From assembly GCF_016881405.1 (NCBI RefSeq), contig NZ_WOFE01000001.1:620001-684000 (forward strand): a stretch of DNA of 64,000 nt, in the 5' to 3' direction. Made by a program: the position numbers and the translations under genes. The notes under the pieces were generated by a model. The model did no database searches. It saw nothing but the letters and a program-made list of their open reading frames with translations, and was not told where the DNA came from. This stretch comes from Deefgea chitinilytica (GTDB lineage: Bacteria; Pseudomonadota; Gammaproteobacteria; Burkholderiales; Chitinibacteraceae). The first letter of the stretch is position 1. Each line of letters opens with the position of its first letter. Shown piece by piece: positions 46,429 through 54,921 of the stretch.

Positions 46429-48263
46429 GAGATAAATATGAGATGATCAAAGTTCCTTTTGATGGGGCGGGGAATATTCCGTTTGATACACCAAAATTAT
46501 TGATGATTTCAGGGGTGGATGGATGTATTCACCTTCATAAAATGCATAACAGCAAGAATTTGACAAGGAGTGTGATAAATAGGTTGATCGAATATTCGAA
46601 TGATAAGTACAAGCAAGGAATTAGGCCGATCACAATTCGAGATGCGTTAAGAAGATTTTTTAGTTTCTTTTACTGGTGTGAGGGAAATATTGAAAGCGAT
46701 GCAATTGTCGGATTGGAAAAGTCGAAAGATACACTTGAGAAATTTAAGAAGTATCTCACCCTCCGAGCTCAGAAACGCGAGATTAATTTCAAAACTGCAA
46801 CGAGGCATCTTGAGATCGTTAATGAAATTCTATCATTTGTTTTTGAAGTTGATTATGTGATTAAAGACAGATTGATTGTTGGTATCGATAAAGTAAAGGA
46901 AACAGTGGTTCCTAGCGATTTCGCCCAAAAAAGAACATTAGGTATTTGCAATTTATTTTTCCAGTGTATTCATGATCATATCATAAATGAGAAAAAATAT
47001 CCATTTTGCATTAAGTTGCCTAGCTATCTTAAATGGAAAAATAATGAATTATGGATATTCCCAACAACTGTTTGGGCGTATAACGAAAATGATGGTCCGC
47101 TGCATGATGGGAAATGTAATAGAGGATTTTCAATTGCAAATAACTATTCCAATGGAACTGTTCGAGATTTTAACGAGCTGAGTAAATTGTTTGGCTCACA
47201 GAAATCAAAGTCATCACTTCGGGCATCAGTTAAAAGTGCAAATGATCAAATTGAAAGTGCAAATTTAGATATGCAGCATGCGCAGCGCAGACGGATTGCC
47301 CAGCATGCTATGGCCGCTTACATCGTGCTTTTTGTTGCTGCGACGGGAATTAACTGGGCTCAATTGAGAGACTTGGTGTGGTCAGAAAATGATCAGTATG
47401 ATATTAAAAGTCAACGGCAAGGATTTCGAAGTATTAAGTATCGCGCAAATAACAAAGAGGTATATTTTGAACTACCACTTGGTTTTATGCCTCTTTTTAA
47501 GAAGTATTTGGAATTAAGGAGGTACTTGCTAAATGGAAATTACTTTGGTCTGCTTTTCTTTGATTTTGGGGTGCGTTTTAGTAAAAGCAATAAGGCAAAG
47601 AAAATCGGGTCAAGTATGAGTAAAATCTTTAAAGTACTATCAAGATTAGATCCGGATCTTGATGTTGTTGGCGTGCGTGCTCGACAGTGGCGCGCATCAA
47701 TGTCAACAAAGTTACAAACTAAAAATGATCTGCCTGCAGTAAGTTCTATTTTAAACAATTCTATAGACACAATTAAAAAACATTACAGCCAAGGTGGAGA
47801 AGAAGTTCAGCAGAAAGAATTGGGTAGTTTCTTCGCGGCGCTTGATGGCTTTGTTAAAGATAAACGAGATGATAAAGAATTAAAAAGTCCTGTTGGCTCA
47901 TGTGCGGATTACGGAAATCCATCTGGTACGTGCCACGACTCTGCCGCTATCAACCCAAATTGTAATGATTTATTTGGGTGCTTCTCCTGTAATAAATATC
48001 GGCTGGTTATTGATGAGCTTGATGTCCGAAAAATCCTAAGTGCGCGTTTTTGTTTGAAGTTACAAATGACTGATTCAAAAGTTGGGACTGCGCATTCAGA
48101 AGCATTATCAAAGATGGTAAATCGTATTGATGAGTTGCTAGAAAGTGTAAGAAATAAAAATGAAATTTTAGTGAAAAAAATTGAGATGCAAGTCGAGGGA
48201 GAGCAACTGCTAGATAATTATTGGATGAACAAACTAAACTTATTAGTAAATATGGGGTTTTGA
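46425..48263 (+). CDS. Tyrosine-recombinase-like protein, second of three, degenerate active site
   Basis: 612 residues. The fold is suggested by VAATGINWAQLRDLVW, VRARQWRASMSTKL and TIKKHYSQG, which align with the Arg I, HxxR and Tyr boxes. However, Arg I appears as Asn/Trp and the box II His as Arg, while the Tyr (near residue 452) is kept. The C-terminus carries a cysteine cluster (GSCADYGNPSGTCHDS, NCNDLFGCFSCNKYR) that probably binds zinc. A GGAGG site precedes ATG 46425. It probably acts as a structural partner of the two complete recombinases. Confidence 0.8.
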   Translation: MRDKYEMIKVPFDGAGNIPFDTPKLLMISGVDGCIHLHKMHNSKNLTRSVINRLIEYSNDKYKQGIRPITIRDALRRFFSFFYWCEGNIESDAIVGLEKSKDTLEKFKKYLTLRAQKREINFKTATRHLEIVNEILSFVFEVDYVIKDRLIVGIDKVKETVVPSDFAQKRTLGICNLFFQCIHDHIINEKKYPFCIKLPSYLKWKNNELWIFPTTVWAYNENDGPLHDGKCNRGFSIANNYSNGTVRDFNELSKLFGSQKSKSSLRASVKSANDQIESANLDMQHAQRRRIAQHAMAAYIVLFVAATGINWAQLRDLVWSENDQYDIKSQRQGFRSIKYRANNKEVYFELPLGFMPLFKKYLELRRYLLNGNYFGLLFFDFGVRFSKSNKAKKIGSSMSKIFKVLSRLDPDLDVVGVRARQWRASMSTKLQTKNDLPAVSSILNNSIDTIKKHYSQGGEEVQQKELGSFFAALDGFVKDKRDDKELKSPVGSCADYGNPSGTCHDSAAINPNCNDLFGCFSCNKYRLVIDELDVRKILSARFCLKLQMTDSKVGTAHSEALSKMVNRIDELLESVRNKNEILVKKIEMQVEGEQLLDNYWMNKLNLLVNMGF

Positions 48264-48264
48264 A

Positions 48265-50199
48265 ATGGGTCTTAGTGTTTTGAATGATGTAATAGATGGC
48301 TTAATTGTTAGTGCTCCACCTGGGTTCTTGCCAGAAAATAATACAATTATATCGTATGCGAGTGATGGAAGTGTTAAATCACGATTCTCAGATGATTCAT
48401 GGGTGTTAAATAGTAATGAGTTGAGGGCAAAAAGCGGTACTATATTTTTTTTGAGTGAGTGTGATTTGGAGGCGAAAATTTTTGTGAAATATATAACATA
48501 TTTGTTAATGTTTAGAAAAAAAGGTCGAAGGCTGAGTGATCGGACGTTGATCAATTATAGTGGTGTTGTTGGTGTTATTGCGAAATTTATTTTTGATAGA
48601 AAATGTGATTATTTTTTGTTTTTTTCTAATCAAGAATTGATTAAGGAGTTCTTTTCTGGTGCGTCGGGGTGGCAAAAAGAAACTGCTGGCTCTATATTTG
48701 CCGCATTGTCCAAGCTAGATTTTAGTGAAACTGGATTTAAGATTGTTGATTGTGAAAAAATGTTTAAATTAAAGGGGGTTGATAGAGTATACAGAGAAAA
48801 ACTGAAGCAGCACCCACCCCTACCGACGAGAATTTACTCAATTATTTTGACTCGTTTATCTGAGAAAATTATTGAATGGCAGGAAATCAAGACCGAGGTG
48901 ATGCATCTGGTTTCCCATTCCTATTTAGATAAACTATGGGGGCGAACAAAGGAGTCAAAATTATACAGAAAGAACAAACCAGTTGCCGGTGTTATCTATC
49001 CGAAATTCGAGGATGTATGTTCAGAGAATCTTGCTAATTATTTAATAAAGAATGGGTATTTATACAGTGTTCGTGGATTGACTTCTTTGATTGGTGATGT
49101 GCAATTGGCTGTTAAATTGACTGTGCAAGCATATACCGGGATGCGAGACGACGAAGCATCGACCCTCCCATTGTATTGTGACCATTCAAAGAAATTTGCT
49201 GATGATGAGGTTTTTTGGATTGATGGTTTTTCAACGAAGATGAATAATGGCCAACCTGCTGCGGCTTCTTGGATTACCAATTCCACTGCAGTTGATGCTG
49301 TTAAAATCGCACAAGAGATCGCTGTTTTTATTTCAGATTTAATAGATTTTGATTATAAGGACGAAACAAAAAACACACCACTATTTGTGTCTGTTGGGTA
49401 TTTGTGGGGGCTTCGTCCTGAGTCGCAGCGCTTACAGCCAGGTGTTTTGAATTTAGCAACCATGAAAAAATTTAGAAAGTGGATTCAGCCAAAAATTGAA
49501 ATTGATGATATTAAAGAGCTCCAACAAATTGATCTTCATCGCGCGTGGAGCGCTGAAAGTAATTTTAAAGTAGGCTCTGCTTGGCATTTTTCATCTCATC
49601 AATTGCGGCGCTCGCTTGCTGTGTACGCGCACAGATCAGGTATTGTTTCTTTACCGAGTTTACGGCGACAATTGCAGCATTTGACTAATGCGATGACAAA
49701 ATATTATGCACGTGGTGCATTATTTGCTTTAGATTTTATTTCACCATGGAATACTGATCACTTTGTTTTTGAGTGGCAGAATGCTTCTTCTTCTTCTTCA
49801 GCAATTGGCTATATAAAAAATGTTCTTGAAACAGATGATTCAATTTCTGGTGGGCATGGCAGCTGGGTTGAATTACGGATTAAATCTGATGCCCAGCTTC
49901 TCACTCAAAGCCGTGAAACCATCGTGAAGATGTTTCAAAGAGGAGACATTAGCTATAAAGAAACTCCGATTGGGGGTTGTACTTCCACTGTAGGTTGTCA
50001 TCAACCAGCCATAAATTGGCTGAGTCTAGATTGTTTGAAAAGCAATTGCAAGAACATGGTCTGCACCTCTTCGAAACTTAGTAGATTGATTAAGTGTCAA
50101 GAGTCATTTGTGAATCAGCTTGAGGTTGATTCAATTGAACATAAAATTGAGATTTCAGCTTTGAATGTCATGTACGAAGCCTATAAAAAATTAAGTTAG
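48265..50199 (+). CDS. Tyrosine recombinase, third of three, with C-terminal cysteine cluster
   Basis: 644 residues. Box I is QAYTGMRDDEASTLPL (Arg near residue 293), box II SSHQLRRSLAVYAHR (near 443), and the end is LQHLTNAMTKYYARG with candidate Tyr near 479, so the active site looks complete. A zinc-type cluster follows (GGCTSTVGCHQPA, LDCLKSNCKNMVC), parallel to that in the second protein. It follows that gene by one base and is followed by a small coiled-coil gene, as TnpB is followed by TnpC in Tn554. Confidence 0.83.
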   Translation: MGLSVLNDVIDGLIVSAPPGFLPENNTIISYASDGSVKSRFSDDSWVLNSNELRAKSGTIFFLSECDLEAKIFVKYITYLLMFRKKGRRLSDRTLINYSGVVGVIAKFIFDRKCDYFLFFSNQELIKEFFSGASGWQKETAGSIFAALSKLDFSETGFKIVDCEKMFKLKGVDRVYREKLKQHPPLPTRIYSIILTRLSEKIIEWQEIKTEVMHLVSHSYLDKLWGRTKESKLYRKNKPVAGVIYPKFEDVCSENLANYLIKNGYLYSVRGLTSLIGDVQLAVKLTVQAYTGMRDDEASTLPLYCDHSKKFADDEVFWIDGFSTKMNNGQPAAASWITNSTAVDAVKIAQEIAVFISDLIDFDYKDETKNTPLFVSVGYLWGLRPESQRLQPGVLNLATMKKFRKWIQPKIEIDDIKELQQIDLHRAWSAESNFKVGSAWHFSSHQLRRSLAVYAHRSGIVSLPSLRRQLQHLTNAMTKYYARGALFALDFISPWNTDHFVFEWQNASSSSSAIGYIKNVLETDDSISGGHGSWVELRIKSDAQLLTQSRETIVKMFQRGDISYKETPIGGCTSTVGCHQPAINWLSLDCLKSNCKNMVCTSSKLSRLIKCQESFVNQLEVDSIEHKIEISALNVMYEAYKKLS

Positions 50200-50210
50200 T
50201 GAGGAAGATT

Positions 50211-50612
50211 ATGTCGCAGAGTATTTTGGAATATTTTGATGCATTAGAACGGTTGATTAAGAATGCACCTAGAGTAGTTCCGAAAAACACAAAAATATCT
50301 AATGATTCTGTTGCAATTGAGGCGGGGCGAAAACGTGGCAGTATCAAGCGTAGTCGCGCTATGTTTTCCGTTTTAATTAGTGCTATTGATCAGGCCGCAA
50401 CTAATCAAAATTGCTGCGTTCAAAAAAGTCCTGGTGACGTTTTGAAAGAAAGAAATAAAAAAATTAAGGAGGAGTATGGTCAGCTAAGAGAGCAATATGA
50501 ATATTTGGTTTCGGAAAATATTAAAATGTTGGTGGTAATTGCTGAGTTGAAAAAAGAATTGGCTCAGTTTAGAGGGGGTAACGTAATTCCTTTGTTTTTG
50601 CCAAAGGAATAG
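50211..50612 (+). CDS. Small coiled-coil accessory protein of the recombinase operon (TnpC-like by position)
   Basis: 133 residues from ATG 50211, which has GAGGAAG just upstream; a GTG at 50199 overlapping the previous stop is less likely. The middle holds a basic helix EAGRKRGSIKRSRAMF that could bind DNA, and the C-terminus is a coiled coil (LREQYEYLVSENIKMLVVIA). Size and position resemble TnpC of Tn554, an orientation or efficiency factor. The sequence family is not confirmed. Confidence 0.65.
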   Translation: MSQSILEYFDALERLIKNAPRVVPKNTKISNDSVAIEAGRKRGSIKRSRAMFSVLISAIDQAATNQNCCVQKSPGDVLKERNKKIKEEYGQLREQYEYLVSENIKMLVVIAELKKELAQFRGGNVIPLFLPKE

Positions 50613-50693
50613 TGTGACCTTTATTTGGGGTGGCATATTTTATCTGCATTGTTAATGGGGTATGTGCCCAAAGAAAATTGATTGGTTTTAACA

Positions 50694-51869
50694 TTAATGC
50701 TTTTTACCATCACCTTCGTAAGATGGCATGCTTCCGAATTGTCCATGAATGACGTCTCGAAAATTACCTTTAGTAATTCCAGCATCTTTTTCAGATCTTT
50801 TTATGGCAGTAAGTTGTCTTTGTTGAGAACCAATTTGATATATGTTTACAACACCCGTGCCGCCACATTGGCTACATTCTGGATTCCCACCCCCGCAGAT
50901 ACACAAACTCACATTTGGGGTTGTAGTATTAGCAGTAGATGCCTTCGGTATATTTGATTTAGCCTTTGGTTTCTTTTGTGGAGGCGGCAATTTATGCGCG
51001 TCCGGATTGGAAGGCGGGCGTTGGGTAATGGGAACGTGAGTTCGTTGTCCTAATAAATCGTTTTTTGATTCGATTGGCTTTGTTGCGTAAGAGTGATTGG
51101 CATATCTAGCAAACTCATGTTTTTTATCATCGCTCAACAATTGCATAGTTCGGGCGGTTTCAACTTTGCTAGTGCCTGAAGGATGACTAAATTCAATGTG
51201 CTTAGTTATCATTGTCTGGGGAATTCGCTCACCACAAATAGGGCAGCAATCTACAATAGGTTTTGCCGAATGGTGCCGCAGACCGCCTGAATGACTAAGT
51301 TGTAACAATTTAGCTTCAGTCTTTCTCATTAAACGCGCTAAATGACCAACGTTGTCGTAAGGCTGCATTTTTAACCATTCTTGTGCTGTTTTTTTTAGTC
51401 CATATAATCTTTTTAGATCTGGGCTTCTCTGTGAGCATGTTACGTCAACGGCTGTTGCGAACGACGTAACTGGGTTCCGACCTATTGATTTGGTAACTCG
51501 GGTAGATTTCTGCTTGTATTTAGAATTGGTCTTATTTTTTACAATGTTATTTGCGCGCAAAGCTAATTTTTGATTTGGTATAGATTTTTTAACTTTGGAT
51601 GGTTTTTTTTCTAATTTTACATCAACAATATTTACAGGTGTAGCAACATCTTTCAAAGGCAATTTAGATAGACGGGCATGACATCCATTCAGATATGCAA
51701 TTATTTCATTTTCTTTACAAAGGCTCATTACCGATTCAATTTCTTTGATCTTCACCTCTAATGCATCCCTACTTCCCATGTGTATAAGGATCGCCGAGCG
51801 ACCCTGCGCTATCTCTGCTAACAACGATGCAATCAATTGATTTAATTTCTCACACTTCATGTTATTCAC
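50694..51869 (-). CDS. Uncharacterised protein with C2H2-like and CxxCxGxG-like zinc motifs
   Basis: 391 residues, convergent with the recombinase operon. The N-terminus (1-75) is helical, followed by a very basic region (about 85-135). CCPICGERIPQTMITKHIEF followed by SHP, near residues 213-235, is a probable C2H2-type finger. LCICGGGNPECSQCGGTG near 325-342 resembles the DnaJ cysteine repeat. The overall picture is a DNA- or protein-binding zinc protein. I do not recognise a family. A palindrome at 51901-51912 lies 31 bp upstream of its start. Confidence 0.6.
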   Translation of the reverse strand: MNNMKCEKLNQLIASLLAEIAQGRSAILIHMGSRDALEVKIKEIESVMSLCKENEIIAYLNGCHARLSKLPLKDVATPVNIVDVKLEKKPSKVKKSIPNQKLALRANNIVKNKTNSKYKQKSTRVTKSIGRNPVTSFATAVDVTCSQRSPDLKRLYGLKKTAQEWLKMQPYDNVGHLARLMRKTEAKLLQLSHSGGLRHHSAKPIVDCCPICGERIPQTMITKHIEFSHPSGTSKVETARTMQLLSDDKKHEFARYANHSYATKPIESKNDLLGQRTHVPITQRPPSNPDAHKLPPPQKKPKAKSNIPKASTANTTTPNVSLCICGGGNPECSQCGGTGVVNIYQIGSQQRQLTAIKRSEKDAGITKGNFRDVIHGQFGSMPSYEGDGKKH

Positions 51870-51891
51870 TGGGTTTCCTTTAGCTATTTTC

Positions 51892-51920
51892 TAAAAAAGA
51901 ACGAAATTTCGTATCTTTAG
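51892..51920. promoter_or_regulatory. Palindrome upstream of the zinc-motif gene
   Basis: ACGAAATTTCGT (51901-51912) is a perfect 12-base palindrome, extended imperfectly by CTAAA...TTTAG on both sides. It is a candidate operator for the minus-strand gene starting at 51869. Confidence 0.4.
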
Positions 51921-52086
51921 AAAACACATACAGTTGATTCGGTGTTTGTCTAGTATGCGCTGTGGTGTGGCTTATAGAGTGAGCCTCTATCAGATATGTG
52001 GTGCTAGTGTAATTAAATCTTGTTTGAATTTACTCAATGGGATCCGAATTCTCTTAGCTGTTTGGCCAGCAGCACTAATTGTTCAG

Positions 52087-52302
52087 CTATAAAACTTTTG
52101 TGATTGTGAGGTTCCAAACTCCTATCTCCGCTTCATTCCACGAGCCTTTTGCGCGTTCTTGCAAGCGCATTCGATCGATAAGCGTCATCTCAAAAAGAGT
52201 TTTCTCATCGCCAGTTAGCCAACACTCGGGGTTCGAAACATGTCGCGGATCCAGTGGATTAAAGCCTGAATTCAGATTCAATTGGTGGTAACGTGCTTTC
52301 AT
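52087..52302 (-). CDS. Small open reading frame, 71 residues, divergent from the WYL-Sir2 gene
   Basis: The frame starts at ATG 52302 with an AGAGAGG site ten bases upstream. The sequence (FNPLDPRHVSNPECWLTGDE, LIDRMRLQERAKGSWNEAEI) has ordinary amino-acid use and no repeats, so it could be a real small gene or a remnant of a larger one. No family is recognised. Confidence 0.35.
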   Translation of the reverse strand: MKARYHQLNLNSGFNPLDPRHVSNPECWLTGDEKTLFEMTLIDRMRLQERAKGSWNEAEIGVWNLTITKVL

Positions 52303-52394
52303 CAGTATTAGACCTCTCTGGCGTTTTCACGGGCCATGCTCAGCTCATAGTGCTTTCAGCTGGATGAATTAAACCCAGTATAGCTATTCTAGTG

Positions 52395-52409
52395 GCTCAT
52401 AGCATGAGC
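52395..52409. promoter_or_regulatory. Inverted repeat upstream of the WYL-Sir2 gene
   Basis: GCTCAT-AGC-ATGAGC is a perfect 6-3-6 repeat, with a looser TGG/CCA extension, 81 bp before the ATG. It is a candidate binding site for the WYL protein itself. Confidence 0.4.
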
Positions 52410-52489
52410 GCCACAGAGGCGATTCCCACTTTCTTGTTTGACCTAAATAGGCAATACAATGTGTAGCACCCCCTATATTTGGAGCTGCA

Positions 52490-54343
52490 ATGAGTCAGTC
52501 CGAACGTCTATTCCGCATCAACCAGTTACTTCATGAACGGCGGGTAGTGCCGATCTCGATGTTCCTCGATGAGCTAGAAATTTCCCGAGCAACTTTCAAG
52601 CGAGATATGGATTACCTACGCGACCGATTGCGTGCGCCCATTATTTGGGATCGAGAAGTACGCGGATATCGTTTTGAATCAGCTCAAGCAGCAGGTCAGT
52701 TTGAATTGCCTGGGCTGTGGTTTTCAGCGAAGGAAGCGATCGCACTTTTGTCGATGCAGCATGTATTATCACAACTTGAGCCTAGTTTACTATCAGGCCA
52801 TGTTGGTCCATTTCAGACGCGTTTGCGTACGCTGTTAGCGGATGAGGGTCTGGATCCAGATGCAGTATCACGGCGCATTCGTTTGTTGCCATCGCAACAT
52901 CGCCCAATTGAAGCTGCCCATTTCGAGGCCATTGCTCATGCAGTCATGCAGCGGCAACGCCTTGCTTTAAGTTATCGGCCAGCCGGAGCCGCAGTAGCTA
53001 CCGAACGTACAGTTTCACCACAGCGCCTGACACATTACCGCAACGCTTGGTATTTGGAAGCATGGTGCCACTTGCGGAATGCCATTCGCTCGTTTGCTTT
53101 AGATAGCATCGAATGTGTGAGTCTGCTTCCAGAAACCGCCCTTGATATCCCTGATGAAGAATTGCAACAAGCACAGGATGGCGGTTATGGCATTTTTAGT
53201 GGGAATGACCGCCAATGGGCACGATTAAAATTCAGCGGTAAAGCCGCGCATTATGTGAGCCGAGAAACCTGGCACGCTGAGCAGCATGGCGAATGGCAAG
53301 ATGTTGAAACCTATTTGCTAGATCTACCGTATCGCGGAGATCGTGAATTAGTGATGGATATCTTACGGCACGGTGCCGACGTGGAAGTACTAGACCCACC
53401 AGAATTACGCAAAACAGTGGCCGATCAACTGCAAGCAGCGGTGACTCAGTATGGTGCCGAATTGCTCGCACCAAAGCCTATTAATGCGCCCTCGCTCAAT
53501 CTCAGCCCACTACATTCAAGCGCAAGAAAGGCTGCTGATCGAATTCGTCATGCTGATGGTCTCCTAATTACCGCTGGCGCAGGAATGGGGGTTGATTCTG
53601 GCTTACCTGATTTTCGTGGTGATAATGGATTCTGGGAGGCATATCCAGCGTTGGGCAAAGCCAATCTTAGTTTCATGGATGTCGCCTGTCCGCAAACCTT
53701 TCGCACTGATCCCGCACTAGCGTGGGGATTTTATGGTCATCGGTTAAAACTATATCGAGAAACACAACCCCATAATGGCTTTAAGTTGCTTAACCGCTGG
53801 GGAGAGCGTTTACTCCATGGGGCATCGATTTTTACGAGTAATGTTGATGGGCAATTCCAGAAAGCTGGCTTTTCAGAACAGCGAATATCTGAGTGCCACG
53901 GTTCCATTCATCATTTGCAATGCTTGGATGCATGTAGCACTCACATCGAATCTGCTGATTGGCTGGTACCCGAAATTGATACCGACAATTGTAGGTGGAT
54001 AGGCAAATTGCCTGCCTGCCAACAATGTGGCGCACTACTGCGGCCCAACATCCTGATGTTTGGCGACTGGGAATGGCTTGGTCAACGTAGCGATGAACAG
54101 CGGCAGCGACTGAATCGCTGGCTGGAAAAGCCGCAACGACTGGTCATTATCGAGCTCGGCGCAGGCACTACAATTGCCACAGTACGTCGAGCCGGTGAAC
54201 GCTTGCTACACCGTGAAAATGCAGAAAACACATCGCTGATCCGCATCAATCCTACAGAATCTGAAGGCCCCACTGGTTCACTCAGTTTAGCCTGCAATGC
54301 CCTGATCGGCATTGAGGCAATTGCAGAAACTCTGAGTTGGTAA
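52490..54343 (+). CDS. WYL transcription factor fused to a Sir2 NAD-dependent deacylase
   Basis: 617 residues in two parts. Residues 1-330 form a normal WYL regulator: winged helix (LLHERRVVPISMFLDELEIS, RATFKRDMDYLRDR), WYL domain at about 140-215 (RLTHYRNAWYLEAWCHLRNA, IRSFALDSIE) and a WCX domain to 325. Residues 345-615 are a sirtuin: NAD loop TAGAGMGVDSGLPDFRG (near 360-376), TSNVDGQFQKAG, catalytic His in ECHGSIHHL (near 469) and four zinc cysteines (CLDAC near 478-482, CQQC near 509-512), then LRPNILMFGDWEW. All catalytic features are present, so it should consume NAD. A GGAG site lies upstream of the ATG. It heads a row of four genes and is probably autoregulatory. Confidence 0.9.
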   Translation: MSQSERLFRINQLLHERRVVPISMFLDELEISRATFKRDMDYLRDRLRAPIIWDREVRGYRFESAQAAGQFELPGLWFSAKEAIALLSMQHVLSQLEPSLLSGHVGPFQTRLRTLLADEGLDPDAVSRRIRLLPSQHRPIEAAHFEAIAHAVMQRQRLALSYRPAGAAVATERTVSPQRLTHYRNAWYLEAWCHLRNAIRSFALDSIECVSLLPETALDIPDEELQQAQDGGYGIFSGNDRQWARLKFSGKAAHYVSRETWHAEQHGEWQDVETYLLDLPYRGDRELVMDILRHGADVEVLDPPELRKTVADQLQAAVTQYGAELLAPKPINAPSLNLSPLHSSARKAADRIRHADGLLITAGAGMGVDSGLPDFRGDNGFWEAYPALGKANLSFMDVACPQTFRTDPALAWGFYGHRLKLYRETQPHNGFKLLNRWGERLLHGASIFTSNVDGQFQKAGFSEQRISECHGSIHHLQCLDACSTHIESADWLVPEIDTDNCRWIGKLPACQQCGALLRPNILMFGDWEWLGQRSDEQRQRLNRWLEKPQRLVIIELGAGTTIATVRRAGERLLHRENAENTSLIRINPTESEGPTGSLSLACNALIGIEAIAETLSW

Positions 54344-54465
54344 GTTACTGGCTCATCAACTCTGAGCCAGTCAATGAATTAATACGGTCATTAGGTGAGC
54401 CTGCGCAAGTAGCATGATATGGGTATGAATCATTCGGCAGCCCTCATGCTGCATAGGAAATCATC

Positions 54466-54921
54466 ATGCCCGCTCTACCTAGTGGCACCCATATCGCTTT
54501 TGATCCTGCAGCTATCTTTTCTTTATTAGAAGGGCCACATACAGTCGACAAGGTGGTTCAGCTCATGCTGATCCGTAATTGGGCAGACATGCAATATTTG
54601 CTAGAGATCATCCAATTAGTTCCAATCGAGGAGGCAGATGAGACTACTCTACCGATTTTGTTAAGTGACGATTCTCTTCAGGCCCCAGAAGGTCATGTGA
54701 TGCGGCCCACGGACATGAGTGTGCCGGAGTACCTACACAGCCTAGAAGTGAGCAAGTTAAAGGCTGATCACGAGGCGCTTGTCGCTGAACTGAATGGCCG
54801 CGCCAAAGATCATTTTGCCTTTTTGTTAGAACGGGTGCAGCAAACCCAGAAGCTTTTACTCGAAATGAATGTGGAAGGCAGCCACTGGGGTCATCATCTT
54901 GCGAATGGAGGCTTATCATGA
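54466..54921 (+). CDS. Uncharacterised protein encoded between the WYL-Sir2 and HDAC genes
   Basis: 151 residues, soluble and mostly helical; a leucine-rich middle (TVDKVVQLMLIRNWADMQYL) and a charged C-terminal helix (HFAFLLERVQQTQKLLLEMN) are visible. No family is recognised. It follows the WYL-Sir2 gene by 122 bp, has an AGGA site, and its stop overlaps the HDAC start (ATGA), so it is translationally coupled to the deacetylase and may be its adaptor, substrate or inhibitor. Confidence 0.6.
   Translation: MPALPSGTHIAFDPAAIFSLLEGPHTVDKVVQLMLIRNWADMQYLLEIIQLVPIEEADETTLPILLSDDSLQAPEGHVMRPTDMSVPEYLHSLEVSKLKADHEALVAELNGRAKDHFAFLLERVQQTQKLLLEMNVEGSHWGHHLANGGLS

Noticed and set aside
53500..53580. 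WYL-Sir2 fusion as a frameshift artefact joining two genes
   Set aside because: The frame is continuous through a normal linker and both domains are complete; no separate ribosome site or start is seen before the Sir2 part.
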